From positions 47,979-111,978 of the forward strand of contig JAHDBV010000006.1 of NCBI GenBank assembly GCA_020630195.1: DNA of 64,000 nt, given 5' to 3'. The notes beneath the pieces were generated by a model that worked only from the letters and a program-made list of their open reading frames with translations, was not told the DNA's origin and made no database searches. Positions 17,696 through 26,941 of this stretch are shown here, one piece after another (positions within the stretch are counted from its first letter, which is position 1; the number at the start of each line of letters is the position of its first letter). Both the position numbers and the translations under genes were made by a program. Source of the DNA: Acidimicrobiales bacterium (GTDB lineage: Bacteria; Actinomycetota; Acidimicrobiia; Acidimicrobiales; SZUA-35).

Positions 17696-18904
17696 TCAGG
17701 ACGTGCCCTTGTAGTTCACGATCGCCTCGAGCCGATGGTCGATCCGGACCAGGTCGGCCTGGTCGGCCATCACCGCGTCGATGTCCTTGTAGGCCATCGG
17801 CGACTCGTCGAGGAGCTCGGTGGCCTTCGACCGCTGCCAGGTCCGCCCGGCCATCGCCGACTCGAACTCGGCGACGTCGAAGCGCCGCTTCGCCTCCTTC
17901 CGCCCGAACCTCCGCCCGGCGCCGTGCGACGCCGAGGTGTAGGAGCCCGGGTGTCCGAGACCGGACACGATGTAGGAGGCGGTGCCCATCGAACCGGGGA
18001 TCACACCCCGGTCGCCGGCGCGGGCCCGGATGGCGCCCTTCCGGGTGATCCAGAGCTCGCGGCCGTCATGGACCTCGCGTTCGGTGTAGTTGTGATGGCA
18101 GTTGATGCGCTGGCGTTCGCCGACCGTGCCGAGCACGTCCCGCAGGACGCGCAACACCGCGTTCATCATCTGCTCCCGGTTGGCGAGTGCGTAGTCCTGC
18201 GCCCACAGCATGTCCCGGATGTAGGCCCCGAAGCCGGGGTCGTCGGCCAGGAAGTAGGCCAGGTCACGATCCTCCAGGGCCCGTTCGGTGTCACGGCACA
18301 GGTTGCGGGCCGCGCCGATGTGGGCCTTGGCGAGCACGTTGCCGATCCCGCGCGAACCCGAGTGGAGCACGACCCACACGTGGCCCCGCTCGTCGAGACA
18401 GACCTCGACGAAGTGGTTGCCTCCGCCGAGCGATCCGAGCTGCTGCGGGATCGACCGGTGGTTCTTCGTGGTCAGCTCGACGTCGGTGTCGAGGGGATGG
18501 TGCTTCAGCCAGGTGGTCGCCGCAGCGGTCGGGTGCTGATGGCGATCGAACCCGGCGGGGATCGCCCGGCCGATGCCACGCAGCACGGGGCCGAGCGAGT
18601 CGGGCAGGTCCTCGGCGGTCCGGTCGGTCTCCACCGCGATCATGCCGCAGCCGATGTCGACGCCGACGGCGGCCGGGATGATCGCCGACTCGGTCGGGAT
18701 CACCGAACCGACCGTGGCGCCCATACCCCAGTGGGCATCGGGCATCAGGGCGATCGGCCCCGAGACGGCCGGGGACCGGGCCGACCGCTTGGCCTGTTCC
18801 AACGTGTTCGGCTCGAGCTGGGACGCCCAGGAACGGACCGATCCGCCGTCGCCGGCGGGATGCGTCGTGGGGCCCGCGGGAACGGGCGTGTCGTCGATGT
18901 GCAT
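17696..18904 (-). CDS. rtcB: RtcB RNA-splicing/RNA ligase
   Basis: RtcB joins 2',3'-cyclic-phosphate (or 3'-phosphate) and 5'-OH RNA ends using GTP and Mn2+. The protein has the metal-site motifs 'LMPDAHWGMGATVG', 'GVDIGCGM', 'LGGGNHFVEV' and 'HSGSRGIGN', and the guanylylated histidine in 'SASHGAGR'. At about 402 residues it belongs to the shorter bacterial branch. The ATG at 18904 is preferred over the GTG at 18913 because the AGGAGG core is correctly spaced only for the former. No archease, RtcA or RtcR gene is seen nearby. Confidence 0.93.
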   Translation of the reverse strand: MHIDDTPVPAGPTTHPAGDGGSVRSWASQLEPNTLEQAKRSARSPAVSGPIALMPDAHWGMGATVGSVIPTESAIIPAAVGVDIGCGMIAVETDRTAEDLPDSLGPVLRGIGRAIPAGFDRHQHPTAAATTWLKHHPLDTDVELTTKNHRSIPQQLGSLGGGNHFVEVCLDERGHVWVVLHSGSRGIGNVLAKAHIGAARNLCRDTERALEDRDLAYFLADDPGFGAYIRDMLWAQDYALANREQMMNAVLRVLRDVLGTVGERQRINCHHNYTEREVHDGRELWITRKGAIRARAGDRGVIPGSMGTASYIVSGLGHPGSYTSASHGAGRRFGRKEAKRRFDVAEFESAMAGRTWQRSKATELLDESPMAYKDIDAVMADQADLVRIDHRLEAIVNYKGTS

Positions 18905-19027
18905 GGTGGTCACCTCCTCGGTGCCCCACGGATCGGCCGACCCGGGGGCCGGTCATCGTGAACGAGATCGACCGATCCGGCCAACGACTTTCGACGCGCG
19001 TGGCCCGGGTGGCGGCCGCAGGTGGGC

Positions 19028-19897
19028 TCAGCCCTTGTTGCGACGGAACAACCCACGCTTGGGCGGTGCCCGGAGATCGTCCAGCGGATCCATCGCGTCG
19101 AGGGCGTCCGCGATCTCGGCGCCGGTCTGTGGCCGATCGGCCGGATCCTTCGCCAGACAGCGCAGGACGAGGTCTTCGAGCGGGCCGGCGATCGGGCCGT
19201 GCGTCGAGGGCTTCGGTGGCACCGACTCGATGTGGGCGGTCAACAGATCGGCGCGCTCGCCGTAGAACGGGGCGGACGGCACGGCCATCCGGTAGAGGGT
19301 GACGCCCAGGGCGTAGAGATCGGCCCGGTGGTCGACGTCGGGTGATGCCATGGCCTGCTCGGGCGAGGCGGTCAGCGGGGTCGCGAACACCCGGCCGGGT
19401 TCGGGCGGGTCGTCGGCGCGCAGGTCGAGGGCGAGTCCGTAGTCGAACATGACCGGGTCGGTCCCACCGGCGAGGAGCACGTTCGACGGCTTCACGTCGC
19501 GATGCACGACGTCTCGTTCGTGGCCGTGGTGGAGTGCCCTGGCCACCCCCGCGCCGATCCGCAGCACGTCGGTGCCGGCCAGACAGGTCCCGGGCCGCAG
19601 CAGGTCACCGAGGGTCGGCCCCTCCACCCGGTCCATCTCGATGTAGAGGGCCCCGGCGATCTCACCGGTGCGTCGGAACCGGATCACCCCGGGGTGATCG
19701 AGCCGGGTCACCGCCTCCCACTCCCGTTCGACGGCCGCCCGGAACCGGGCATCGGCCATGGCGAACGGTGAGAGCACCTTCAAGGCGATGAGTTCGTCGT
19801 CGGAGTTCTTGGCCAGATAGACGGTGGCCGACGCACCCTTGCCGAGCACGTCGGCGAGCCGGTACGGCCCGAATCTCGTCCCGACGGTGGCGCTCAC
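19028..19897 (-). CDS. Soluble PknB-type serine/threonine protein kinase
   Basis: The 289-residue protein is a Hanks-type kinase with no transmembrane or sensor domain. Visible elements are the Gly-rich loop 'LGKGASATVYLAK', the Lys in 'LIALKVLS', the catalytic loop 'VVHRDVKPSNVLL', a variant DYG in place of DFG ('MFDYGLAL'), 'TPLTASPEQAM' and 'DHRADLYALGVTLYRM'. The C-terminus is short and basic (KRGLFRRNKG). Its substrate is unknown. GTG start; TACATT lies seven bases upstream, consistent with a leaderless mRNA. Confidence 0.9.
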   Translation of the reverse strand: MSATVGTRFGPYRLADVLGKGASATVYLAKNSDDELIALKVLSPFAMADARFRAAVEREWEAVTRLDHPGVIRFRRTGEIAGALYIEMDRVEGPTLGDLLRPGTCLAGTDVLRIGAGVARALHHGHERDVVHRDVKPSNVLLAGGTDPVMFDYGLALDLRADDPPEPGRVFATPLTASPEQAMASPDVDHRADLYALGVTLYRMAVPSAPFYGERADLLTAHIESVPPKPSTHGPIAGPLEDLVLRCLAKDPADRPQTGAEIADALDAMDPLDDLRAPPKRGLFRRNKG

Positions 19898-19945
19898 CCG
19901 GCCGAATGTAGTGCGCGGCGTGGCGCCGCCCGGGGCTCGGTCGGT

Positions 19946-21499
19946 TCAGTCCTGGCGAAGGGTGAGGGTGGCGAAGCACATCTCGTCGTTCGTGCCGTCG
20001 GCCCACACGATCCAGCGGGGCTCGAGCCCGGGATCGCGCAGGTCCCGGTCCCAGGCGCACTCGAGGGTCAAGGCGTCGCCGGGTTCGAGCTCGACCGGCT
20101 CGACGAGCTGGTAGTTGAGCTGCCAGTCGAAGTCCCACACCGGGATGTCGAGCAGCACGAGCTCGTCGTCTCGGCCCTTGTTGAGGGTCATCCGGAACGA
20201 CGATCCGATCTCGTGCTGGTGACCGAGGACGGCGATGAGTTCACCGAACTCGTACACCGGCAACGAACACGACGAGGTGGCGATGCCATCGGTCATGTGG
20301 GCGAAGTCCTCGGGCTCGACCCCACAGATCCGGTTGACGAACTCGGCCTGCACACCATCCCGGCCGAAGCGCTCGATCGCGTCGGCGAGCGACGCGTCAC
20401 GGTCGCACAACGGTCCGTCCTCGAATGCCGTGCAGGGGATCTCGGCCGGGGCCAGGTACTCGGTGGTCTCGACCCGGTCGAGGTCGGCATCGGGGTCGTC
20501 GGCCAGATCGATCCGCAGCAGCGAGCGGTCCGGATCGACGGCCACCTCGTTGTGGTAGTGGATCTGCATCACGACGACGTCGCCGGGGTCGAGCCGCACA
20601 CCCGAACCCTCCGGCAGGACGGTCGGGTCCTGGCCGGGGGCCCACCCGAGGAACAGCGGGTCGGGCGCGTCGAGCCCGGACGAGCCGTAGCACTGCCACC
20701 CTCCGATCTCGTCCTCGGCCGAGCGGGCGAGGCCGAGCCCGACGGCCTCGGCCGACATGTGGTAGCCGATCGCGTGGTGCACGATCTCGGTCTGGTCGGG
20801 CACGAACTCGTAGCCGATGAGCCACTGGGCTTCGCTCAGCTGCGGGTCGTAGATGAAGCACCGATAGTCATCGACGTCGAGCGAACCCTCGTAGGGCTCA
20901 TGCGGCGGGAGTTCGAGATCGACCTCGACCAGCGACGGTGCGGCCGCCGCGGGCTCCAGCGGCGTCGAGGCATCGACGTCGAGCTCGGCGCCGGCGTCGA
21001 TCCACGCGAGCACGGCCTCGATCTCCGCGTCGGAGAGCCGGCGATCGTCGTGGAAGGCCGGACTCGCACCGGCCGCCGGCCACGGCGGCATGAACCTCGT
21101 CTCGACCGCGGCGGCGATGAACGGTGCGCTCCCGACCACGTCGGCCGCGGTCAGCAGCTCCATGTGGAACGCACCCGGGCCGCCCGTCGTGTGGCACCCG
21201 GCGCAACTCGACTCGATGATCGGTTGCACCGTCGAGGCGAACCCACCGTCACCGGCGACCGCCGAGGACTGGCCCCCTGAGGACACACCCTCCGACGAGA
21301 CCGCCTCGGTCGTGGTCGGCTCGATCCCCTCGTCGGCATCGGTGCCCGTCTCGGGTGATCGCGAGTCCGTGGCCGCCTCACCGGAGCCCGCGCCGCACGC
21401 GGCGACGAGCACGGCCAACGCAACGACGGCGGCGACCACCAGGCTCCGGCGGAATCGATCGTCGGCGGGGAACGGGAACGGAGCGGCCACGGATCCCAT
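19946..21499 (-). CDS. Lipoprotein: cytochrome c domain fused to Cu type II ascorbate-dependent monooxygenase-like domain
   Basis: The 517-residue protein has a lipoprotein signal ending LVAAC (Cys35). An Asp/Glu/Ser/Thr-rich spacer is followed by a cytochrome c-like domain with CAGCH at about residues 100-104 and a likely distal Met in 'RFMPPWP'. The C-terminal two-thirds resembles peptidylglycine/dopamine monooxygenase folds: 'EIVHHAIGYHM', 'MQIHYHNEV' and 'HQHEIGSSFRM' supply copper-ligand His/Met residues. An outer-face oxidase or monooxygenase receiving or passing electrons through the heme is inferred. The frame is open upstream, but ATG 21499 gives the correct signal peptide and clears the proS promoter. 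Confidence 0.85.
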   Translation of the reverse strand: MGSVAAPFPFPADDRFRRSLVVAAVVALAVLVAACGAGSGEAATDSRSPETGTDADEGIEPTTTEAVSSEGVSSGGQSSAVAGDGGFASTVQPIIESSCAGCHTTGGPGAFHMELLTAADVVGSAPFIAAAVETRFMPPWPAAGASPAFHDDRRLSDAEIEAVLAWIDAGAELDVDASTPLEPAAAAPSLVEVDLELPPHEPYEGSLDVDDYRCFIYDPQLSEAQWLIGYEFVPDQTEIVHHAIGYHMSAEAVGLGLARSAEDEIGGWQCYGSSGLDAPDPLFLGWAPGQDPTVLPEGSGVRLDPGDVVVMQIHYHNEVAVDPDRSLLRIDLADDPDADLDRVETTEYLAPAEIPCTAFEDGPLCDRDASLADAIERFGRDGVQAEFVNRICGVEPEDFAHMTDGIATSSCSLPVYEFGELIAVLGHQHEIGSSFRMTLNKGRDDELVLLDIPVWDFDWQLNYQLVEPVELEPGDALTLECAWDRDLRDPGLEPRWIVWADGTNDEMCFATLTLRQD

Positions 21500-21610
21500 G
21501 TTGACAGCTCGGGCGCCACTCCGGCATCCACCCGACGAACCATCTCGTGTCGTCCGGACGATGGACACGTCTCCGCCCGCAATCATCCCGTCGCTCGGTG
21601 GCGCCGTCGC

Positions 21611-21616
21611 TAGCCT
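21611..21616 (+). promoter_or_regulatory. -10 box (TAGCCT) of leaderless proS
   Basis: TAGCCT, seven bases before the ATG at 21624. Together with the ProRS N-terminus this fixes the start although the frame is open about 530 bases further upstream. Confidence 0.55.
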
Positions 21617-21623
21617 CGGCGCC

Positions 21624-23342
21624 ATGCGCTGGTCGAACCTCTTCGTGCCCACCCTCCGCGACGCCCCCAACGACGCCGTCGCGCCGAGCCACGCGCTGTT
21701 GATCCGGGCCGGGTTCATCCGCCAGCTCCACGCCGGCCACTACTCGATGCTCCCCCTCGGCTGGCGTACGCATCAGAAGGTCGCCCAGATCGTGCGCGAC
21801 GAGATCGACGCGATCGGTGGCCAGGAGTTCCTCCTGCCCACGATGCATCCCGCCGAGATCTGGCAGCAGTCGGGACGCTGGGACACGATGGGCGAGATCA
21901 TGTTCCGCCTCGACGATCGTCGGGGGAACCCCACGGCCCTCGGCATCACGCACGAGGAGATCTTCGCCACCGTGGCGACCGAGCTCAGCTCCTACAAGCA
22001 GCTGCCCCAGCTCTGGTATCAGATCCAGACGAAGTTCCGCGACGAGGCCCGGCCGAAGTCGGGGCTGCTCCGCGTGCGCGAGTTCCACATGAAGGACTCG
22101 TACTCCTTCGACGTCGACCAGGCCGGGCTCGACGCCCAGTTCGACGCCCACGACGCCGCCTACCGCACGATCTTCGCCCGCCTCGGGGTGCCCGCGTTCG
22201 GTGTCGAGGCGTCGTCGGGGGCGATGGGCGGCAACGACTCGGTCGAGTTCATGACCCCCTCCGATGCGGGCGAGGACGACGTCGTGCGGTGCTCGTCGTG
22301 TGACTACGCCGCCAACGTCGAGCGTGCCACCTCGACCCTGCCCGTCATCGACGATCCGGCGCCCGCGGCCGAGCCCGAGAAGTTCGCCACCCCCGGTGTG
22401 CTCACCATCGCCGCGCTCGAGGCGTTCGAGGGCGGTGCACCGGCCGATCGCCAGCTCAAGACCCTCGTCATGATGATGGACGGACAGATCACGCTCGTCG
22501 TGGTCCGCGGCGACCACCAGCTCAACACCCAGAAGTTGATCGACGCGACCGGCGCCATCGACGTGCGCCCGGCCGAACGGGAGGAGACCTTCGCCGCGCT
22601 CGGCGCCAACCCCGGCTCGCTCGGCGCCGTCGGTGTCACCGACCTGCCCGTGATCGCCGATCTCGCGCTCGAGGGCCGCACCTCGATGACCACCGGCGCC
22701 AACGACGACGGCTTCCACTTCCGCCACGTCGACGTCGCCCGGGACCTGCACGTCGGCCGATGGGCCGACCTGCGCGAGGTGAGCGCCGGTGAGGCGTGCC
22801 CCAACTGCGGCACCCCGCTCGACATCGTGCGGTGCATCGAGATCGGCCACATCTTCAAGCTCGGTACCAAGTACGCAGAGACCTTCGGCGCCACGGTGTC
22901 GACCCCCGATGGCGAGGTCCCGATCGTGATGGGTTCCTACGGCATCGGCATCGGCCGCAACATGGCCGCCGCGGTCGAGGCCAACCACGACGACAAGGGC
23001 ATCGTGTGGCCCGTCGAGATCGCCCCCTACGAGGTGGTGATCACGGCGATGCGCCTCGACGAGACGACCCTCGGCGCGGCGGAGGCGATGTACGCCGACC
23101 TGAAGGCCGCCGGTGTCGACGTCCTGCTCGACGATCGTGACGCCCGAGCAGGCGTGAAGTTCGCGGATGCCGAACTCGTCGGCTTCCCGGTCCGGCTCAC
23201 CGTCGGACCCCGGGGGCTCGACAACGGTGTGGTCGAACTCGTCGAGCGGGCCTCGGGCGAGCAGGCCGAGGTCGCCATCGGCGACGTCGTGGCCGACGTG
23301 ACTCGTCGTCTGAGCGCATTGCGAGGCACCATCTCGGGGTGA
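21624..23342 (+). CDS. proS: Prolyl-tRNA synthetase (bacterial type)
   Basis: The 572-residue protein charges tRNA-Pro. It has the class II catalytic core ('RQLHAGHYSMLPLGWRTHQKV', 'PAEIWQQSGRW', motif 2 'FRDEARPKSGLLRVREFHMKDSYSF', motif 3 'MGSYGIGIGRNMAAAVE'). The bacterial editing insertion is at about residues 225-400 ('KTLVMMMDGQITLVVVRGDHQLN'). A C-terminal anticodon-binding domain follows. It overlaps the next gene by GTGA, so the two downstream genes are translated in the same unit. Confidence 0.95.
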   Translation: MRWSNLFVPTLRDAPNDAVAPSHALLIRAGFIRQLHAGHYSMLPLGWRTHQKVAQIVRDEIDAIGGQEFLLPTMHPAEIWQQSGRWDTMGEIMFRLDDRRGNPTALGITHEEIFATVATELSSYKQLPQLWYQIQTKFRDEARPKSGLLRVREFHMKDSYSFDVDQAGLDAQFDAHDAAYRTIFARLGVPAFGVEASSGAMGGNDSVEFMTPSDAGEDDVVRCSSCDYAANVERATSTLPVIDDPAPAAEPEKFATPGVLTIAALEAFEGGAPADRQLKTLVMMMDGQITLVVVRGDHQLNTQKLIDATGAIDVRPAEREETFAALGANPGSLGAVGVTDLPVIADLALEGRTSMTTGANDDGFHFRHVDVARDLHVGRWADLREVSAGEACPNCGTPLDIVRCIEIGHIFKLGTKYAETFGATVSTPDGEVPIVMGSYGIGIGRNMAAAVEANHDDKGIVWPVEIAPYEVVITAMRLDETTLGAAEAMYADLKAAGVDVLLDDRDARAGVKFADAELVGFPVRLTVGPRGLDNGVVELVERASGEQAEVAIGDVVADVTRRLSALRGTISG

Positions 23343-24610
23343 GTCGGTGGCGCCCGTCCACGGACGGGCCCCGACCCGAGATCGAATTCCTGCACGGCAC
23401 CGACGAGCCGGCGAGGGAACGACACGACGCGGTCGTGCACGGATCGGACCGTCGCCGCACCGGGGCGCTGCTCGGCGGCGGCCTCGTCGCGGCCGCGCTC
23501 ACCGTCGTGGCGGTCTCCGGCGGGGGTGAACCGGTTGCGTCCCCGACGACGACCACGGCGCCACCCCCGACGACGTCGAGCACCCTCGTCGACCCCGCGC
23601 CGGTCCCGCCGACGCTGTCGTTGCCGTCGTTCGACGAGGGCGGGGTCCCGCTGCTGATCGGCCCGGCCGACCGGAACACGTTCTTCACCCAGCCCTACGC
23701 CATCGTCCGGGTCCGCGACGACGATCGCACCCACCGGGTCACCCTCGGGCTGAACGGCATCGTCACCACACCGCTCGAGGTCTCCTCGTCGACCGGTCTC
23801 GACCGGTCCGGACGTTTCGAGGCGTTGCTGACCGTGCAGGGCGCGCTCCTCGCCGGACCGGTCGGCGGCGACCTCGTCACCCTGGCCACGGACGTGGCGT
23901 CGTTCTCGTGGCATGACCAGGAGCCCGGCCGACTGGCGTTCATCACGGTCACCTCGACCGACGACGCCCCGGACACCGAGCCCGTGCGCCACGAGTTCCG
24001 GGTCGGGATGACCGCCGAGGCGGTCCTGCCGTCACGACCTGGCGCGGCCAGCCAACTCGTCGCCTTCGGTGACTGGGGCGATGCGTTCCGACTCGAGGAC
24101 GACCTGACCCGGCTCCGCCTCGGCGGACCCGACGGCGTCGGCACGCTCGACATCGAGGGCCGGGTCCTCGGCGGCCTGGGCGACTCGGTCCTGATCGCCC
24201 GACCCCGTCCCGGCGGCACCACCAGGGTTCCCGACGATGCGGTCCAGGAGGTGCGCTTCGTCGACGGATCCGCCGTGGCGTCGTCGACCACGACCGACGC
24301 CGTGGTCGTGGAGCACCTCCGACGGTCGAACGAGGTCGACCTCACGGCCTCGCTGTTGGCGGAGGCCTCCGGCACGTGGCGGATCGAGGTCCGGGACCCC
24401 GATGCGGCGCTCGTGCTGACGATTCCCGATGTCGCCGGCGCGGAGTTCGACTTCTCCGTCGACGGGATCAGCCTCGCCTTCTTGTCGACCACCCCCGATC
24501 TGCCACTCGGACTCGCCAACCTCGCCACCGGCGAGATCCGCCGCTATGCCGCCCCCGTCAGTGCGGGGACCGACGAGGCGGCGCTGGTCGTCGGGGTGCG
24601 GGTGGAGTGA
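23339..24610 (+). CDS. Membrane-anchored protein of unknown function, paralogue A
   Basis: The 423-residue protein has a cytosolic N-terminus (about 45 residues with 'RPEIEFLHGTD'), one transmembrane helix at about 47-60, a Pro/Thr linker, and an extracellular beta-rich domain. Recurring blocks such as 'LGLNGIVTTPLEVSSSTGLDRSGRFEALLTVQGALLAG', 'DVASFSWHDQEPGRLAFITV' and 'AEFDFSVDGISLAFLST' resemble a TolB-like propeller. It overlaps proS by four bases (GTGA) and is followed by a paralogue, also by a GTGA overlap. No enzymatic motif is visible. Confidence 0.75.
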   Translation: MSRWRPSTDGPRPEIEFLHGTDEPARERHDAVVHGSDRRRTGALLGGGLVAAALTVVAVSGGGEPVASPTTTTAPPPTTSSTLVDPAPVPPTLSLPSFDEGGVPLLIGPADRNTFFTQPYAIVRVRDDDRTHRVTLGLNGIVTTPLEVSSSTGLDRSGRFEALLTVQGALLAGPVGGDLVTLATDVASFSWHDQEPGRLAFITVTSTDDAPDTEPVRHEFRVGMTAEAVLPSRPGAASQLVAFGDWGDAFRLEDDLTRLRLGGPDGVGTLDIEGRVLGGLGDSVLIARPRPGGTTRVPDDAVQEVRFVDGSAVASSTTTDAVVVEHLRRSNEVDLTASLLAEASGTWRIEVRDPDAALVLTIPDVAGAEFDFSVDGISLAFLSTTPDLPLGLANLATGEIRRYAAPVSAGTDEAALVVGVRVE

Positions 24611-25935
24611 ACGATCCTCACCGACCCGGGAACGCGGCGGGACGCCGACCGGTTCCGCCCGATGTGCCCGACCCCGAGATCGAGCTGCTGACGTCGGCGC
24701 CCGCGTCCACGACGACCACCACCGAGGTCCGACGGCCACGCCGCCGAGCCCCCGCGCTCGCCGTCGCTGCCGCGGCGTTGGCAGCGGTCGGCTTCGTGGT
24801 GTCGCGTGGCTCGGACTCCGGGAGCGGCGAACCCGCGGCGTTGGTCGACGATGCCGAACCCTCCATCGAGGCCCCTGGCGCCGAGACCACCGACGACGCC
24901 ACGACCGACCGGGCACGTCAGGTGGTGCTGTCCGCCGGAACCGAGCTGCTCGACACCGAGGTCCGACTCCGTGTCAGCCCGCTCAACGGGCGGCTGCCCC
25001 AGCTCGTCCTGCTCTCCCCCGACGGGACCGCCACCACCTCGGACCTGCCTCCGGCGTCACGGTTCGAACTCGACGCCCGTGGACGCTGGGCCGAGCTGAG
25101 CGGCACCGGAGTGCTCACCGCCGGTCCCGACGCGACACCGATCGACGTCGAGGTGTCGTCGTTCGCCTGGCACGAGCACGACCCCGATCGACTCGTCTAC
25201 CTCACCGGGAATCGCAGCGACGGGGTCGACCTGGTCGAAGCCCGCCTCGGACCCGACACCGTCGAGCGCCGGGTGCTCGCCGCCGATCTCGATCCGTCAC
25301 TCGGCGGCACGACCGTGCACGCCGTCGGGGAGCTCGGCATCGTGCTCGGCTACAACACCTTCCGGACACTGCGGGTCTTCGGCCCCGACGGCACCCTCGT
25401 CACCGAGCTCGACGCCGACCACGTGGGCACGGTCGGCACCCGCTGGTTGTTCGCCGAACGAACCGGTGAGCGATTCCTCTTCGACCCCGCCGATGCCACC
25501 ACCGACGACCGGGCCGGCGTCTGGAACGAACCCGGCACGCTGGTCCGTCGTGCGGTGACCGCACCCGACGGCTCCCGGACGGCGTTGCATCTCGTCCGGG
25601 GCCGGTCGATCGACGATCCGGGCGCCGTCCAGGAGCTGCACGTCATCGACGAACGTGGGCAGGCCGTCGTGGAGCCGATCACCGACGTCCGAGCCGACAC
25701 CTCACTGCGCTGGCGGGCCGACGGTGCCGTCGTCGCGTTCACCCCGACCCTCGACGACGAGCGACATCGCATCGGTCTGCTCGAGGTCGCCACCGGCACC
25801 CTCACGACCTTCACCGCACCCCGGCTCGATCTCGGCCCACCCGAGGGAAGCGCCCCGGTCCGGACCGACCTCGGCGTGATCGTCGTCGATCGCCGGGAGG
25901 AGACCGGCGTGCGCGTCACCGACGTGCTGCCGTGA
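24607..25935 (+). CDS. Membrane-anchored protein of unknown function, paralogue B
   Basis: The 442-residue protein has the same plan as the preceding gene: N-terminal 'DPEIELLTSAP', a Thr/Arg stretch, one transmembrane helix (about residues 48-62), an acidic linker and a beta-rich outer domain. Matching blocks include 'DVEVSSFAWHEHDPDRLVYLT' against 'DVASFSWHDQEPGRLAFIT' in its partner, and 'RFELDARGRWAELSGTGVLTAG' against 'RFEALLTVQGALLAG'. GTG 24607 overlaps the previous stop (GTGA); the frame is open further upstream but that region lies inside the previous gene. Tandem duplication is the likely origin. Confidence 0.75.
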   Translation: MNDPHRPGNAAGRRPVPPDVPDPEIELLTSAPASTTTTTEVRRPRRRAPALAVAAAALAAVGFVVSRGSDSGSGEPAALVDDAEPSIEAPGAETTDDATTDRARQVVLSAGTELLDTEVRLRVSPLNGRLPQLVLLSPDGTATTSDLPPASRFELDARGRWAELSGTGVLTAGPDATPIDVEVSSFAWHEHDPDRLVYLTGNRSDGVDLVEARLGPDTVERRVLAADLDPSLGGTTVHAVGELGIVLGYNTFRTLRVFGPDGTLVTELDADHVGTVGTRWLFAERTGERFLFDPADATTDDRAGVWNEPGTLVRRAVTAPDGSRTALHLVRGRSIDDPGAVQELHVIDERGQAVVEPITDVRADTSLRWRADGAVVAFTPTLDDERHRIGLLEVATGTLTTFTAPRLDLGPPEGSAPVRTDLGVIVVDRREETGVRVTDVLP

Positions 25936-25953
25936 CCACCACACCGGAGCCGT

Positions 25954-25988
25954 GATCCCGTCGAGTGCCGCGAACACCCGACGGGATC
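25954..25988. terminator. Hairpin between convergent operon ends
   Basis: GATCCCGTCG pairs exactly with CGACGGGATC (10 bp, 15-base loop) between the end of paralogue B (25935) and the end of aqpZ (25998). Position suggests termination in both directions; there is no T-run. Confidence 0.55.
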
Positions 25989-25997
25989 GACGACGAC

Positions 25998-26723
25998 TCA
26001 GACGACGACGTCGTCGGGATCTCCCACCACCGCACGGTGGATGAGGGCGCCGATGACGGCGCCGATGATCGGGGCCACCCAGAACAGCCAGACCTGACCG
26101 ATGTAGTCACCACCGGCGAAGATCGCCTGCGAGGTCGACCGGGCCGGGTTCACGCTGGTGTTGGTGACCGGGATCGAGATGAGGTGGATGAGCACGAGGG
26201 CGAGGCCGATGGCGAGGCCACCCATGGCCGGAGCGGCCTTCTTGGCCGTCGCACCGAGGATCACGAGCAGGAAGAACGCGGTCATCACGACCTCGGTCAG
26301 GAACGCCGCGCCGAGGGCGTAGCCACCCGGGGAGAGATCGCCGTAGCCGTTCGAGGCGAAGCCGGCGGAGGCGTCGAACCCGTCCTGACCCGAGGCGATG
26401 CCGAGGAGCACCGCCGCAGCGGCGATACCGCCGAGGACCTGCGCCACGATGTAGCCGGGGGCCTTGGCGGCCTCGAATCGGCCACCGGCGACGAGGCCGA
26501 GGGTGACGGCCGGGTTGAAGTGGCCGCCCGACACGTGACCGAAGGCGTAGGCCCCGGTCACCACGGTGAGGCCGAAGGCGAGGCTGACGCCGACGAAGCC
26601 GAGACCGAGGCTGGTGCCGTTGCCTCCGACACCGAAGTCGGCGGCCAACACCGCCGCTCCACACCCACCGAGCACCAACCAGAACGTGCCGAGAAACTCC
26701 GCACCGAGCGCTTTGGTCTCCAT
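25998..26723 (-). CDS. aqpZ: Aquaporin Z-type water channel
   Basis: The 241-residue protein has six membrane helices and the two half-membrane NPA loops: '[12 protein letters not shown]' and '[15 protein letters not shown]'. The Arg after the second NPA completes the selectivity filter, and '[12 protein letters not shown]' with '[12 protein letters not shown]' is typical of the AqpZ (water) branch and not of glycerol facilitators. It is monocistronic and divergent from the MFS gene. Confidence 0.92.
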   Translation of the reverse strand: METKALGAEFLGTFWLVLGGCGAAVLAADFGVGGNGTSLGLGFVGVSLAFGLTVVTGAYAFGHVSGGHFNPAVTLGLVAGGRFEAAKAPGYIVAQVLGGIAAAAVLLGIASGQDGFDASAGFASNGYGDLSPGGYALGAAFLTEVVMTAFFLLVILGATAKKAAPAMGGLAIGLALVLIHLISIPVTNTSVNPARSTSQAIFAGGDYIGQVWLFWVAPIIGAVIGALIHRAVVGDPDDVVV

Positions 26724-26941
26724 GACGAGACCTCCCTTTCCGTCCGGACGGGTGCCGGACCTCCGCCCGGGTGACGGGGGTCACCACGGGAAGGTCGCGG
26801 CACCCACCGTGCACTGGGGGGTGGCCGCTCGGAACCGGATCGCATTCGGAACGGCATCGACGATGTGAATCGAGCGCGCGCCGGAACGCGGAGCGATAGC
26901 GTCCCCGCACCCAGTCGCATCGACCTCCTCCGGAGGTGCTC

